A stretch of 64,000 nt of DNA from Leptospira tipperaryensis (GTDB lineage Bacteria > Spirochaetota > Leptospiria > Leptospirales > Leptospiraceae). The translations under genes and the position numbers were made by a program. Location of the stretch: positions 3,752,001 to 3,816,000 of the forward strand of contig NZ_CP015217.1 in NCBI RefSeq assembly GCF_001729245.1, in the 5' to 3' direction. Shown here one piece after another: positions 48,208 to 56,753 of this stretch. The notes beneath the pieces were generated by a model. It made no database searches and was not told the DNA's origin. It worked only from the letters and a program-made list of their open reading frames with translations. The number at the start of each line of letters is the position of its first letter. The first letter of the stretch is position 1.

Positions 48208-48996
48208 TTATCTCTTTTTGCCTATGGAGAAAACGATCGATCCCATCCAAGCGGACATTCTCCGAGGCAAAATGGAAGTTAGAATCTGCTGAATCCGATT
48301 CACCCAGCCTACGACGATGATAGTCTGATTTTTTTCCATTCCGGAAAGAGCCGTCTTTACTACTTTCTCCGGAGTTAACCAAAGGAAATCGGGAGTTCTA
48401 AAACCTTTCGGAAAAGCCTTGTCAAAGAATGGAGTTCGAATCGGTCCCGGGGAAACCGCGTGCACGCTCACTCCTGTTCCCTTGAGTTCGTAACTCAATC
48501 CATCCGTAAAATACAATACGAAGACCTTGCTCGCTGCGTAGATCGTAAAATACGGAACCGGTTGAAACGAAGCGGTAGAAGCCAAGTTAAGAATTCTTCC
48601 TTTACCGTTTTCGATCATGATCGGAAGAAGTTTTCGCGTCATCGCCGCTAAGGCTTCCACGTTGACTCGAATCGTGGTGAGAAAACTGGACTCGGGTTCT
48701 TTCGCAAAGTCGCCAATGTAACCGAGGCCGGCATTGTTAACCAATAGATCCGGTTTTAATTTCTTTTTCGTTAAATAAGAAACGATTTTTTCTCGCCCCT
48801 CCGAAACCGAAAGGTCGGCGGGAATCGTATGAACTTCAATTCCAAACCTTTTCTCCAAGTTGCTTTGAAGATTTTTTAAAGAACTCGAAGATAAGTCGGT
48901 GAGAATCAAATTGCTTCCGTTTGCGGCGAGTTGATTGCAAAATTCAGTTCCCAATCCGCCCGATGCGCCCGTGATCAAAGCCAAATCGTATTTCAT
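48208..48996 (-). CDS. Short-chain dehydrogenase/reductase
   Basis: 262 residues, classical SDR. Cofactor motif TGASGGLG at about 9-16; ADLS (second acidic loop); NNAG; catalytic serine in LNLASTASF and Y-x3-K in YAASK; PGPIRT. The Asp/Thr after the second strand (LTDLSSS) favours NAD(H). Substrate unknown; the family reduces keto-acyl groups, steroids or sugars. The start is ATG 48996, since AAGGA lies 7 nt before it; ATG 49002 is too close. A C-terminal hydrophobic helix (SAWMGSIVFSIG) is unusual and may attach it to the membrane. Convergent with map. Confidence 0.9.
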   Translation of the reverse strand: MKYDLALITGASGGLGTEFCNQLAANGSNLILTDLSSSSLKNLQSNLEKRFGIEVHTIPADLSVSEGREKIVSYLTKKKLKPDLLVNNAGLGYIGDFAKEPESSFLTTIRVNVEALAAMTRKLLPIMIENGKGRILNLASTASFQPVPYFTIYAASKVFVLYFTDGLSYELKGTGVSVHAVSPGPIRTPFFDKAFPKGFRTPDFLWLTPEKVVKTALSGMEKNQTIIVVGWVNRIQQILTSILPRRMSAWMGSIVFSIGKKR

Positions 48997-49194
48997 ATTC
49001 ATTTCCTTTTAAATTTTTTGAATGTGGAGGAACGCGAATCATCGATTTACGTTCTACCTTGAGGGATATCGTTTCCGAAGAAAGAATTCCTAAATCCAAG
49101 TGGGGACGATTTTACAAAAACGTGAATTATTTTTCGATCCGAATAATGAGATTCGGGATTTAATTTTGGTTTTCGATTCTGCGCCTACTCGGTT

Positions 49195-49683
49195 ATGATT
49201 TCAAATATGAATCTCAATTGTAGAATTCTTAGAATCTCCCTGATGACAATGATAGTAATTTCTTTCGGACCTTTGTTTGCGCACAAAGGAAAGGCAAGTT
49301 TTGTCTTAGAGGAATTTTCGAAGCTCACGGATCAAATCGATCTTTTGAAAGACGGCGCCGTGGCTACGGATGCGTTGGAAGTTCTTTTGGAAAAAGGCGG
49401 TGAAAAAGAAAAGGATTCCGAAATTTTCAAGAAGGCGCTTCCGATCACGAGGGAACTCGGGAAAACGACGGATTCTAAAACCAAACAAGAATTATACGGA
49501 GAACTCGTAATTCTTTTCGAACGGGTGATCGGTTATCACGATCGATCCGGGGCCGCTCTTTATCACTGCCCCAAAACCGGAAAACAGTGGATCACAAATT
49601 CTGAAATCGTTAAGAATCCATTCGATCGAAAGAATACGTCCTGTATTCGAAAAAAGGAGAATAGAGATTCTCCCTCGAAATGA
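49195..49683 (+). CDS. Exported DUF3347-like protein
   Basis: 162 residues with a signal peptide (about 10-30, SLMTMIVISFGPLFAHKG). The mature part is helical, about 40-120, then a short cysteine region YHCPKTGKQWITNSEIVKNPF ending in C at 153. This tail matches the end of DUF3347-type proteins (YCPMA...W...I.NPY...C), which often sit next to heavy-metal exporters. A metal-binding role is inferred from the family only. Alone, with the acyl-CoA dehydrogenase convergent downstream. ATG 49195, with ATG 49207 as an alternative. Confidence 0.65.
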   Translation: MISNMNLNCRILRISLMTMIVISFGPLFAHKGKASFVLEEFSKLTDQIDLLKDGAVATDALEVLLEKGGEKEKDSEIFKKALPITRELGKTTDSKTKQELYGELVILFERVIGYHDRSGAALYHCPKTGKQWITNSEIVKNPFDRKNTSCIRKKENRDSPSK

Positions 49684-49806
49684 ATTTCAACGAAAGAATC
49701 TTTTTTGCGAAACGAATTACAATCGCGAAAAAATTCGATTCTTAAATTCAAAACTACTTCTTGGATCCGACTTTTTCAAATCGCAGAAGTAGTTTTTTAA
49801 TTTTTC

Positions 49807-51519
49807 CTAAGCCGGAACCCCGCTGACTTCCTTTAGTTTTGCAAGATTTCCTTCCAAGATCGAAAGCGTGTCCAGATGATAATCCTTTGCGTGTTTGAGA
49901 CGAGCTTGTCTTCTTTCTTCCGGAATTCTACGGCAGGAAAGTTCCAAAAGAATTCCCGCGAGAAGACGAGAACAGGTCATAACAACTTCTTCCGCGTAGG
50001 TATCTTTGTCTTCTCTAGCGGGAAGATCCTTGTAAAGAGAAACGAGTTCTTGAAATCCGTGAAACAATTTATGTACAAGAGAAGAATCCAACTGGTTCAC
50101 GAGTTCGGTCAGATATTCTCCGAACGTATGCGTAAGACCGGAAGTGATTCCGCCGATACTTGCGTTGATCTGGATTTGAGAAGTCCCGTCGTAGATAGTC
50201 GTAATCCTTGCATCTCGATAGATTCTCGCGATATCATAGTCTTCCGTATAACCGGCGCCTCCGTGAACCTGAAGCGCATCACTCACAACTTTTAAACAAG
50301 ACTCGGAACAATAGAATTTGCTGATCGGGGTCAGAACGTTCGCGATCTTTTCCCAATAACGAACCACGGTATCGTTCTTCGCTTCCTTTTCGGAAGCCCC
50401 TTTTTTTTCCAAACGAAGCGCGCGCCAGTAGTATCGATCCATCACCCTCGATCCTTCCAAGGTCAGACAACGCATCGCAAGGGTTTCCCTTTCAAGACGA
50501 TCGATAATTTTTTTCACCGCAGGAATTTCAATCAGGGGTTTTCCGAATTGAATTCTTTCTTTGGAGTATTTTAGAGCTTCATAATATGCTGCAGTCGCGA
50601 GTCCCGTGGATTGTTGTGCGATTCCCATTCTCGCTCCGTTCAACATTCCCATCGTATATTTTATGAGGCCGTATCCTTCTTCTCCGATCAGAAGCCCCGG
50701 TGAATTCTCAAAGACAACTTCGCAAGTAGGAGAACAGTGAAGTCCGAGCTTGTTTTCGATTCCCGCGATCTGAACGTCCGGACTTTGAACGAGGAAAAAA
50801 GAAAGTCCCCTCGCACCGGAACCGACTTCTCCGGAACGAGCCAACGTGAGAAGAATCGCCGGAGTTTCTCCGAAGCCGCATCCGTGAGTGATAAAACGTT
50901 TGGTTCCGTTCAAGACCCAATTCCCATTTTGATCTTTTGTAGCTTTGGTTCGAAGATTGGGAAGATCGGATCCGTGATCGGGTTCTGTGAGCCCCATAGC
51001 ACAGACAAATTCACCCGCGGCCAAACGAGGAATCCATTCTTCTTTCATTTCTTTGGATGCGTGGCGTTCCAATATTTCAGCGAGATTGACACAACCGATA
51101 GCAATGGCGAGTGACGCGTCTACGCGATAAAAAATTTCGGAAATAAATGATTTCACGGTCCAGGGAATTCCAAGTCCGCCGTATTTTCTGGAAAACCCGT
51201 AAGCCTGCACGCCCGCTTCGACGACCTTCGCGACCAATTCTAACATTTTGGGAGGAAATTCTACCTTTCCGTCTTTGAATCGCAATCCTTCTCGATCCAA
51301 TTCCGCAACGTGAGGAGAGAGAATGTTTCCGGCAAGATCGCCGACCGTTTCCAAAACCGTTTTATAATATTCTTTCGCTTCCGTAGGATTGGTAGGACCT
51401 CCGTCGGATGTGTCGGAGAATTCGTTTTCGTAATCGAGGATGATTTCGGTCCAGGGAAGGATGTGCTCAAAGTGATCCTGGATATCTTGGGTATCCGAAA
51501 AATAATTGTTCTGAATCAT
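49807..51519 (-). CDS. Acyl-CoA dehydrogenase family protein
   Basis: 570 residues with the three ACAD domains (N-helical, beta, C-helical) and an extra C-terminal helical extension. Flavin and CoA motifs: CAMGLTEPDHGSDL, GTKRFITHG and QVHGGAGYTEDYDIARIYRD. At the usual catalytic glutamate (Y-E-G-T) the sequence has D444 (TIYDGTSQIQIN). The beta-oxidation role is likely for long-chain acyl-CoAs, or this is a specialised member. The start is ATG 51519, with GGAGG 4 nt upstream; the frame extends to 51663 but that stretch includes low-complexity and repeat-like sequence. Transcribed alone, preceded by the repeat-rich region 51582-51796. Confidence 0.92.
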   Translation of the reverse strand: MIQNNYFSDTQDIQDHFEHILPWTEIILDYENEFSDTSDGGPTNPTEAKEYYKTVLETVGDLAGNILSPHVAELDREGLRFKDGKVEFPPKMLELVAKVVEAGVQAYGFSRKYGGLGIPWTVKSFISEIFYRVDASLAIAIGCVNLAEILERHASKEMKEEWIPRLAAGEFVCAMGLTEPDHGSDLPNLRTKATKDQNGNWVLNGTKRFITHGCGFGETPAILLTLARSGEVGSGARGLSFFLVQSPDVQIAGIENKLGLHCSPTCEVVFENSPGLLIGEEGYGLIKYTMGMLNGARMGIAQQSTGLATAAYYEALKYSKERIQFGKPLIEIPAVKKIIDRLERETLAMRCLTLEGSRVMDRYYWRALRLEKKGASEKEAKNDTVVRYWEKIANVLTPISKFYCSESCLKVVSDALQVHGGAGYTEDYDIARIYRDARITTIYDGTSQIQINASIGGITSGLTHTFGEYLTELVNQLDSSLVHKLFHGFQELVSLYKDLPAREDKDTYAEEVVMTCSRLLAGILLELSCRRIPEERRQARLKHAKDYHLDTLSILEGNLAKLKEVSGVPA

Positions 51520-51581
51520 GGAACCTCCGGGGATTCCACCAGTGTAAGAGATGAGAAAGGGAGAGAAAAGGAAAATTGTGT

Positions 51582-51796
51582 GAGTTCCTACTTTTGGGGA
51601 GAATTTTCCGGAGTTTTGGGTATCGCTCTTGGAATTCGAGGTCGGAACTACGGAGTTTTTCAAAACGAAGCCGACCTTTTCTCTCGTCCACGAACCCGAA
51701 ATCTGCAGAAAACCCCCTTGAGAAGTAGGAACTCCTTCTTTTCAAGGGGGTTCTCGAAAAATACGGGCGGCTCCGCCGCGAAGGTCGGAACTCCGG
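51582..51796. repeat. Four copies of a GTNGGAACTNC-type short repeat
   Basis: GAGTTCCTAC (51582-51591, reverse), GTCGGAACTACGG (51641-51653), GTAGGAACTCC (51725-51735) and GTCGGAACTCCGG (51784-51796). The third lies in the loop of an inverted repeat: AACCCCCTTGA (51711-51721) and TCAAGGGGGTT (51742-51752). The cluster lies in the gap before the acyl-CoA dehydrogenase. Short motifs like this are scattered in Leptospira genomes as I remember them; no mobile function is proven. Confidence 0.55.
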
Positions 51797-51811
51797 CCGC
51801 CTAACTACTCT

Positions 51812-54800
51812 TCAGCGCTTTTTCTTCGTTTTTTTCTTAGCGACCTTGTAACCCAAAATCTGGGCCATCTTCCAAATATCGTTGAGAGTTTTTTGAGAAT
51901 CCTTTTTGAGTAGGGAAGAATCCAAACTCGACTCAGCCCTCGAATTTTCCAAAATGCTGTGCAGATGGAATTCTTCGATCCCGAACTTCACTTCCTTAGA
52001 ACTCAATTGGATCCAAAATCTCGGACCGTATTCTCCGCCGCTGATTCTTTGTTCGAGCTCGATTCCTTCTTCTCCCAAATCGGGAAGTTCACTCAAAACG
52101 ATTTCGGGATTCTTTCTCGCGGCTGCATCCAAAATGTAATGCGTTTCCGAATCTTTTTTGGTTTCTTTCCAAAGACTTTCGAGGGTGTTATCTCCTTCTC
52201 TTCCAAACCACGGAAGAATCGAAGGAAGTCTGGATGCAAGCGCTTCTTCCGTTGAAGACGAAGTATAAATGTGCGGGTTGGTATAACTCAATCTTCTTTT
52301 GATCAGCTTCAGGATCGTCTCGAAAGAATCCTTATCTTTCAGAAGAAATAATTTCGCCGATAACAAATCCCCCCAAGCGGCCCACTCCGGCGGATTTGAA
52401 TTTAGAATCTTCAAGAGGGCTTCTTCGTCCAGTTGTAAAACCTGAGTCCATTTTTTTCCTTCTTGTTCGATAAATCGAAGAAATTGAAGACAATACAATT
52501 TCCAATCCGATCCAGCATAAGGAAGATCTAATATTCCCGCGTAAACCGGGATCGCGGATTCTCCTTGGATGAAAAGCGCTTTCATCGCCTCCCAGCGGTC
52601 ATAGTTCCCGCCGTATCTATATTCATCGCAAGAATAACGAAGCGATTCTTCCAGCCAAGGCCCTCCGATCTTGACGACATCCGGATTGATATATTTTTTT
52701 TCTCTAATATTCTGAAATACGTGTTGAACGCTGTATTTTTCCGGTTTTAGAATCGCGGCCGGAAGTTCCTTTGGATTTTTAGAAAGACGATTTGCATATT
52801 CGTCATCGTCGTCAAAGGCCGGAAGTTCTTTGTCTCCGATCTGAATCCAAGCGTTTCTCGCGGCGTCTTCTATGTATGTCCAAGTATAATCCACCATCGG
52901 ACTCGGATCCGCGTAGACGTAATAGTAGAGATGGTTTTTGAGTTCTTGAATCTTTGCCTTTCCCACGGCTCGAATCGGGCCGTAGGCACGATATTCTTCT
53001 CCGCGATTTCCTAAAATTCTTTGAGCGAATTGAATCCATTCTTCTCGATTCGGTTCCAAGAACAAAAGCCCGGAAAGATAACAGGCAAGTAGATCGATCG
53101 AAATTCCCGGACTGGAATTCTTTTCAGCTTTTTCGAAGAGATCTTTCAAACCGGATTTTGCACTTTCGGGATCTAACACGGCCCATGCGATGGCCCCTTC
53201 CGAAAGATTGACCAATTGATTAAACTGGAGATAAGAATCTCTTCCGCTTCCTTTGATCTGAGATCCCATCTCCAAATACGTTCGGATATAGTCCAAATTT
53301 TCTTTGAATCCCATCTTTGCAGAAACCGCGAAAGCATAACCAAGAGCGATTCCAAAGATTCCTAAATTGTTTCTATAAGTGAGAACCTTGTTTGCGAGTT
53401 TTCCGGATTCTTCGTCCCCGACCAAAAGACGTTCGTTCAAGGCTTGTTGCAGATAACTAAAGACGGTGAAGATATTGTTTAGGTTTGGCCCTTCGTCCTG
53501 CACCTTCTTCTTTTTTTCAAGAGCCCCGTCCAAAGTTTCAAAGAACTTCCACGCGGCTTCCGTCCAAATCGAAAGGGCGTCCTCGTGTTCGCTTTCCAAA
53601 AGACAACTGATAACTTCTTCCAAACGTTTATCGTCTTGTTTTAGTTTTCGAACCGCGTCTCGAAAAGCGTTCATCGCATTTTGATCGTCAAGCTTGCCTA
53701 ACGTTTTGATAATTCCGGCGTAAGCTTTTTTATTTTCTACGTCGTAGTTTAAACCTTGTCTGAATGCGGCGGAAATCGGAAGTGAAAGACGCAAATCCAG
53801 ATCTTCTTTATTAAAAGGCCATTCGTTATAGGAAGAATCCGTTCTTTCCTTAAAATACTGTTCCACCGTTTTCGAGAATTTTGGATCTTTTTTACCGATT
53901 TCCTTTAAAAGGAAATCGTGAGTCTCCACGTCTTCCGGAAATTCTTCCATCAAAGAAAGAGGAGCTTCCCCTTTCTGAATTCTTTTTTTCAAATCCGCGG
54001 TCGCGATTTTCTTTTTTCCGGACAAACCCGTAGCTTCTTCCAGAAGTTTTCTATTCTGGGGTTCAATCTGAGAAGCATCACAGTTTTTGAATGTTTGATC
54101 TCTCAGTTCCTGTAATTTTTTTCCCTTTACTTTTCCTAAAGAATCCGATTTTCCATCGAGTAGTAATAAAACCGATTTGGCGATGCCCGGAAGAATTTTT
54201 CCCGGAAGTTTTTTGGCAATCGAGCAGGCTTCTCTACAAGCATTTTCATTCTTCATAAAGTAATGAGCGAGAATCCAATAGGCTGCGAGTGGATGTGATT
54301 TTTCTAAGATTTTCTTTTCCGCTTCCCAATCGCTGAACTTCGGCGCTGACGCCAACTTTTCAGCGTAAGCATAAGCCGGATCTCCGTAAGAATGGCCTAA
54401 AAGCCAAGCCGATCTTTCAAATAGTTCGAGAGACTTTGTGTGGAACTGCCTTTTATCGTATTTCTTCTGGGCTTCCTTTTCGTATTGTTTGAGGAGCTTT
54501 TCATCCAAAACGGATTCGATTCTTTCTTCCGGTTCGCCTTCTCCGTCCTCGTCATCCTCATCATAGTCGTCGTCATCTTCTTCCGAGGACCAATTGGAAG
54601 CGATGAAGTGACTGATGGAAAAAAAAGGCTCATCTTCCAACTCACCGATTTCGTGATTGTAGCGATGCACTTCTGCGGAACCTTCCGCATTAGGAAGTAA
54701 GTTCACCCAACAACTGTCGCCGCCTCCATCCGATCCAAAGTCCGCGACTCCCGTAAATAAAAACATCAGACCCTGATAGGATCCAAGGATGGAATTCAAT

Positions 54801-55222
54801 TGTTCTTCGAGGTTTTGAGCTTTTTTTAAAAGAAATTTCTGAAAAGAAACGGCGCGATAATCGGGGTCGTAATCTTCCTCTTCGGATTCTTCTTCGATCT
54901 GAAGACCACCTTCGTGATCGATCATATTCCAAATATCGCTTACGTTGTACATGATTTGCTCGTAAGCAAATCGAACGTTCTCCCATTCTAAAATTTCTTC
55001 GGGAGGTCGAAAGCCGTAGAGTTTTTCAAATTGATCCAAAAAATTCGCGGGAGCTTTTTTCTTTTTAGATTCAAACGCCTTCCAAAAAAGGTCACGATCG
55101 GATTGTTTTGACAACATCCTATCGGCTATAATTTCGGCTAACTTTCCCGAGGAAAGATCTGACTTTTTGAAGGAAGGAACGGATTTCTGTGTCATAGAAA
55201 AATAACAAAAATCTCCTTTCAT
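51812..55222 (-). CDS. Giant SUKH (SMI1/KNR4)-domain protein of unknown function
   Basis: 1136 residues. The N-terminal 190 residues look like a SUKH domain: FEKLYGFRPPEEILEWENV, then GLMFLFTGVADFGSDGGGDS and HRYNHEIGELEDE. A highly acidic stretch follows (DDDDYDEDDEDGEGEPEE, about 212-230). The remaining 900 residues are helical, with a repeat-like, HEAT-style composition, and end in a lysine-rich tail. No signal peptide, no enzyme motif. SUKH proteins are often immunity proteins or scaffolds; the helical part could be a protein-interaction solenoid. Start ATG 55222 has no good ribosome-binding site; ATG 55195 is an alternative. It is divergent from the MerR operon, and a MerR-like palindrome lies in the shared gap. 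Confidence 0.8.
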   Translation of the reverse strand: MKGDFCYFSMTQKSVPSFKKSDLSSGKLAEIIADRMLSKQSDRDLFWKAFESKKKKAPANFLDQFEKLYGFRPPEEILEWENVRFAYEQIMYNVSDIWNMIDHEGGLQIEEESEEEDYDPDYRAVSFQKFLLKKAQNLEEQLNSILGSYQGLMFLFTGVADFGSDGGGDSCWVNLLPNAEGSAEVHRYNHEIGELEDEPFFSISHFIASNWSSEEDDDDYDEDDEDGEGEPEERIESVLDEKLLKQYEKEAQKKYDKRQFHTKSLELFERSAWLLGHSYGDPAYAYAEKLASAPKFSDWEAEKKILEKSHPLAAYWILAHYFMKNENACREACSIAKKLPGKILPGIAKSVLLLLDGKSDSLGKVKGKKLQELRDQTFKNCDASQIEPQNRKLLEEATGLSGKKKIATADLKKRIQKGEAPLSLMEEFPEDVETHDFLLKEIGKKDPKFSKTVEQYFKERTDSSYNEWPFNKEDLDLRLSLPISAAFRQGLNYDVENKKAYAGIIKTLGKLDDQNAMNAFRDAVRKLKQDDKRLEEVISCLLESEHEDALSIWTEAAWKFFETLDGALEKKKKVQDEGPNLNNIFTVFSYLQQALNERLLVGDEESGKLANKVLTYRNNLGIFGIALGYAFAVSAKMGFKENLDYIRTYLEMGSQIKGSGRDSYLQFNQLVNLSEGAIAWAVLDPESAKSGLKDLFEKAEKNSSPGISIDLLACYLSGLLFLEPNREEWIQFAQRILGNRGEEYRAYGPIRAVGKAKIQELKNHLYYYVYADPSPMVDYTWTYIEDAARNAWIQIGDKELPAFDDDDEYANRLSKNPKELPAAILKPEKYSVQHVFQNIREKKYINPDVVKIGGPWLEESLRYSCDEYRYGGNYDRWEAMKALFIQGESAIPVYAGILDLPYAGSDWKLYCLQFLRFIEQEGKKWTQVLQLDEEALLKILNSNPPEWAAWGDLLSAKLFLLKDKDSFETILKLIKRRLSYTNPHIYTSSSTEEALASRLPSILPWFGREGDNTLESLWKETKKDSETHYILDAAARKNPEIVLSELPDLGEEGIELEQRISGGEYGPRFWIQLSSKEVKFGIEEFHLHSILENSRAESSLDSSLLKKDSQKTLNDIWKMAQILGYKVAKKKTKKKR

Positions 55223-55264
55223 TTTTGATTCTTTTTTTAACTTCTTTTTTTAGGGAAATTTAAA

Positions 55265-55282
55265 CTTAGAGCTAACTCTAAG
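55265..55282 (-). promoter_or_regulatory. MerR-type palindrome on the SUKH-gene side
   Basis: CTTAGAGCTAACTCTAAG with perfect 7-bp arms. Read on the minus strand it follows TTGACT (55290-55285), with an A/T-rich -10 (TTTAAA, 55264-55259) at a 20-bp spacing. This matches the shape of MerR-family promoters and is nearly identical to the site at 55362-55379. It would drive the SUKH gene. Confidence 0.6.
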
Positions 55283-55357
55283 TGAGTCAAAAGATTTAGA
55301 ATCAAACGCCTCTTAGTCTTTTTTTGAAAGAATCGATTCTTTTTTCGAGACGAAGCC

Positions 55358-55388
55358 TTGACTTAGAGCTAAGTCTAAGCGGTATGAT
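55358..55388 (+). promoter_or_regulatory. MerR-type promoter with 19-bp spacer and operator
   Basis: TTGACT (55358-55363), 19-bp spacer, TATGAT (55383-55388). The spacer contains the palindrome CTTAGAGCTAAGTCTAAG (55362-55379, arms CTTAGA/TCTAAG). A 19-bp spacing with a dyad between the hexamers is the classic form of MerR-activated promoters. It places the transcript start near 55395, which excludes upstream ATGs as the MerR start. Confidence 0.85.
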
Positions 55389-55407
55389 TTCTAAGCAGGA
55401 GAATTCA

Positions 55408-55815
55408 GTGAGCGAAACCCTAAGTATTTCTCAAATTTCAAAAATGACGAACTTCAGTCCGCATACGCTTCGTTATTACGAAAAGATGGGACTTTTACCG
55501 CATCCGGAAAGAAGTCACGGAAAAGACCGCAAATATTCCGAAAAAGAGATTCGACATCTAAAAGTGATACGAACGCTCAAAGAACTGAGTATGCCTTTGG
55601 AAGACATCAAAGAGTTTATCAAAGAAGGTTGTATCTTAGATAAAATTTCCAAGGGTGAGAATCTGAAACCGCCCTTGAATAAGAGAATTCGAATTCTTAA
55701 CGCGCATCTTACGACCTTGGAACAAAAGAAAAAAGATCTGGAAGTTACGATCAAACTCACCAAGGCAAAACTCAAAGAGTATGAAACTCTTCTTGCAAAC
55801 GAAGAAAGGACTTAA
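55408..55815 (+). CDS. MerR-family transcriptional regulator
   Basis: 135 residues. DNA-binding winged helix: LSISQISKMTNFSPHTLRYY then EKMGLLPHPERSHGKDRKYS, which includes the R-Y-Y/E of MerR. The C-terminal half is a long dimerisation coiled coil (LTTLEQKKKDLEVTIKLTKA). It has one cysteine only (EGCIL), so it does not look like a metal-sensing type. Start GTG 55408: AGGAG (55397-55401) is 6 nt upstream and the promoter ends just before. The frame is open further up (ATG 55384 and 55324), but those codons overlap or precede the promoter. It controls itself and, probably, the downstream transporter, which starts 1 bp after the stop. Confidence 0.93.
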   Translation: MSETLSISQISKMTNFSPHTLRYYEKMGLLPHPERSHGKDRKYSEKEIRHLKVIRTLKELSMPLEDIKEFIKEGCILDKISKGENLKPPLNKRIRILNAHLTTLEQKKKDLEVTIKLTKAKLKEYETLLANEERT

Positions 55816-55816
55816 T

Positions 55817-56743
55817 ATGAACTCGATCAAACCGTATCTTTGTCTTGTGCTTTTCGCATTGATCACCGGGACTACGTTCCAGGTGGCAAAGGAAGCCCTT
55901 CTCTATTTTTCTCCCGCACAAACCGGTGCTTTACGTTTTGTGTTAGCTTCGATTCTTCTTTTTACTTTTGTTTTTTTGAGCGATCGAAAACTGCTCAAAG
56001 TAAATAAAGAACATCTCAGAAGTTTTATATTTCTCGGGATCGTTGGAGTCTTCGGATTCAATTTCTTTTTCTTCCTGGGAATGCGAAAAGCTTCTCCGGT
56101 AAACGCGGCGATCATCGTGGCGCTCAGTCCTGCGATCACGATTTTTCTTTCCTATATTCTTCTGAAAACCAAGATTACCTTTCTTCAGTATTTAGGAACG
56201 GTCGTTTCTTTTCTCGGAGTTCTTGTAGTGATCTCGGACGGAAACTTGAGTTCGATCCGAACGGTCTTGGAGGGTGAGGGAATTCTTTTTATATTCTTAG
56301 CCGCCGCTTGCTGGGCCTTATATTCGGTAGGAATGAAAAAATATCTCAAAGGAGTTTCTACGGTTCAAATCACTACGTTTACTTCTTTTTTTGGAACGAT
56401 TTGTTTGCTGCTTCTGATTCTTTTAAACGGAGACTATCACATCGAATGGAGTAAAACTCCAAGTTCGGCGTGGTTTGCAATCCTGTATATGGCGGCGTTC
56501 ACAACATTCTTCGGTTATCTTTTTTGGAATTACGGAATCCAAAAAGTCGGTCCAGATAAGGCCGCAATCTTTGGAAATCTGATTCCGGTCGTCGCCATGC
56601 TAACAACTTTGTTTTTAGGAGAATCCCTAAATCTTTTCGATGTAATCGGCGCGCTTCTGGTTATAGTCGGAATTTTTATCGTAAATTCTAAGTTCAATCG
56701 GGTTCCAACGACACAAACTATAAAAACTTCCACAGCAGGTTAA
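55817..56743 (+). CDS. DMT-family (EamA) transporter
   Basis: 308 residues, ten membrane helices in two EamA repeats (about 1-140 and 155-300). It starts with MNSIKPYLCLVLFALITGTT and shows the family segments PAQTGALRFVLASILL, SPVNAAIIVALSPAITIFLS and GPDKAAIFGNLIPVVAM. The ATG at 55817 follows AGGA at about 8 nt; the longer frame from 55781 overlaps the MerR gene. Likely exports a metabolite or small drug under MerR control. It is followed by an outer-membrane protein gene, 10 bp downstream. Confidence 0.92.
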   Translation: MNSIKPYLCLVLFALITGTTFQVAKEALLYFSPAQTGALRFVLASILLFTFVFLSDRKLLKVNKEHLRSFIFLGIVGVFGFNFFFFLGMRKASPVNAAIIVALSPAITIFLSYILLKTKITFLQYLGTVVSFLGVLVVISDGNLSSIRTVLEGEGILFIFLAAACWALYSVGMKKYLKGVSTVQITTFTSFFGTICLLLLILLNGDYHIEWSKTPSSAWFAILYMAAFTTFFGYLFWNYGIQKVGPDKAAIFGNLIPVVAMLTTLFLGESLNLFDVIGALLVIVGIFIVNSKFNRVPTTQTIKTSTAG

Positions 56744-56753
56744 TTATAATATT

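Noticed and set aside
55324..55407. Longer MerR protein starting at 55324 or 55384
   Set aside because: These codons lie before or within the -10 hexamer of the MerR promoter, so they are not transcribed from it. GTG 55408 has a proper ribosome-binding site.
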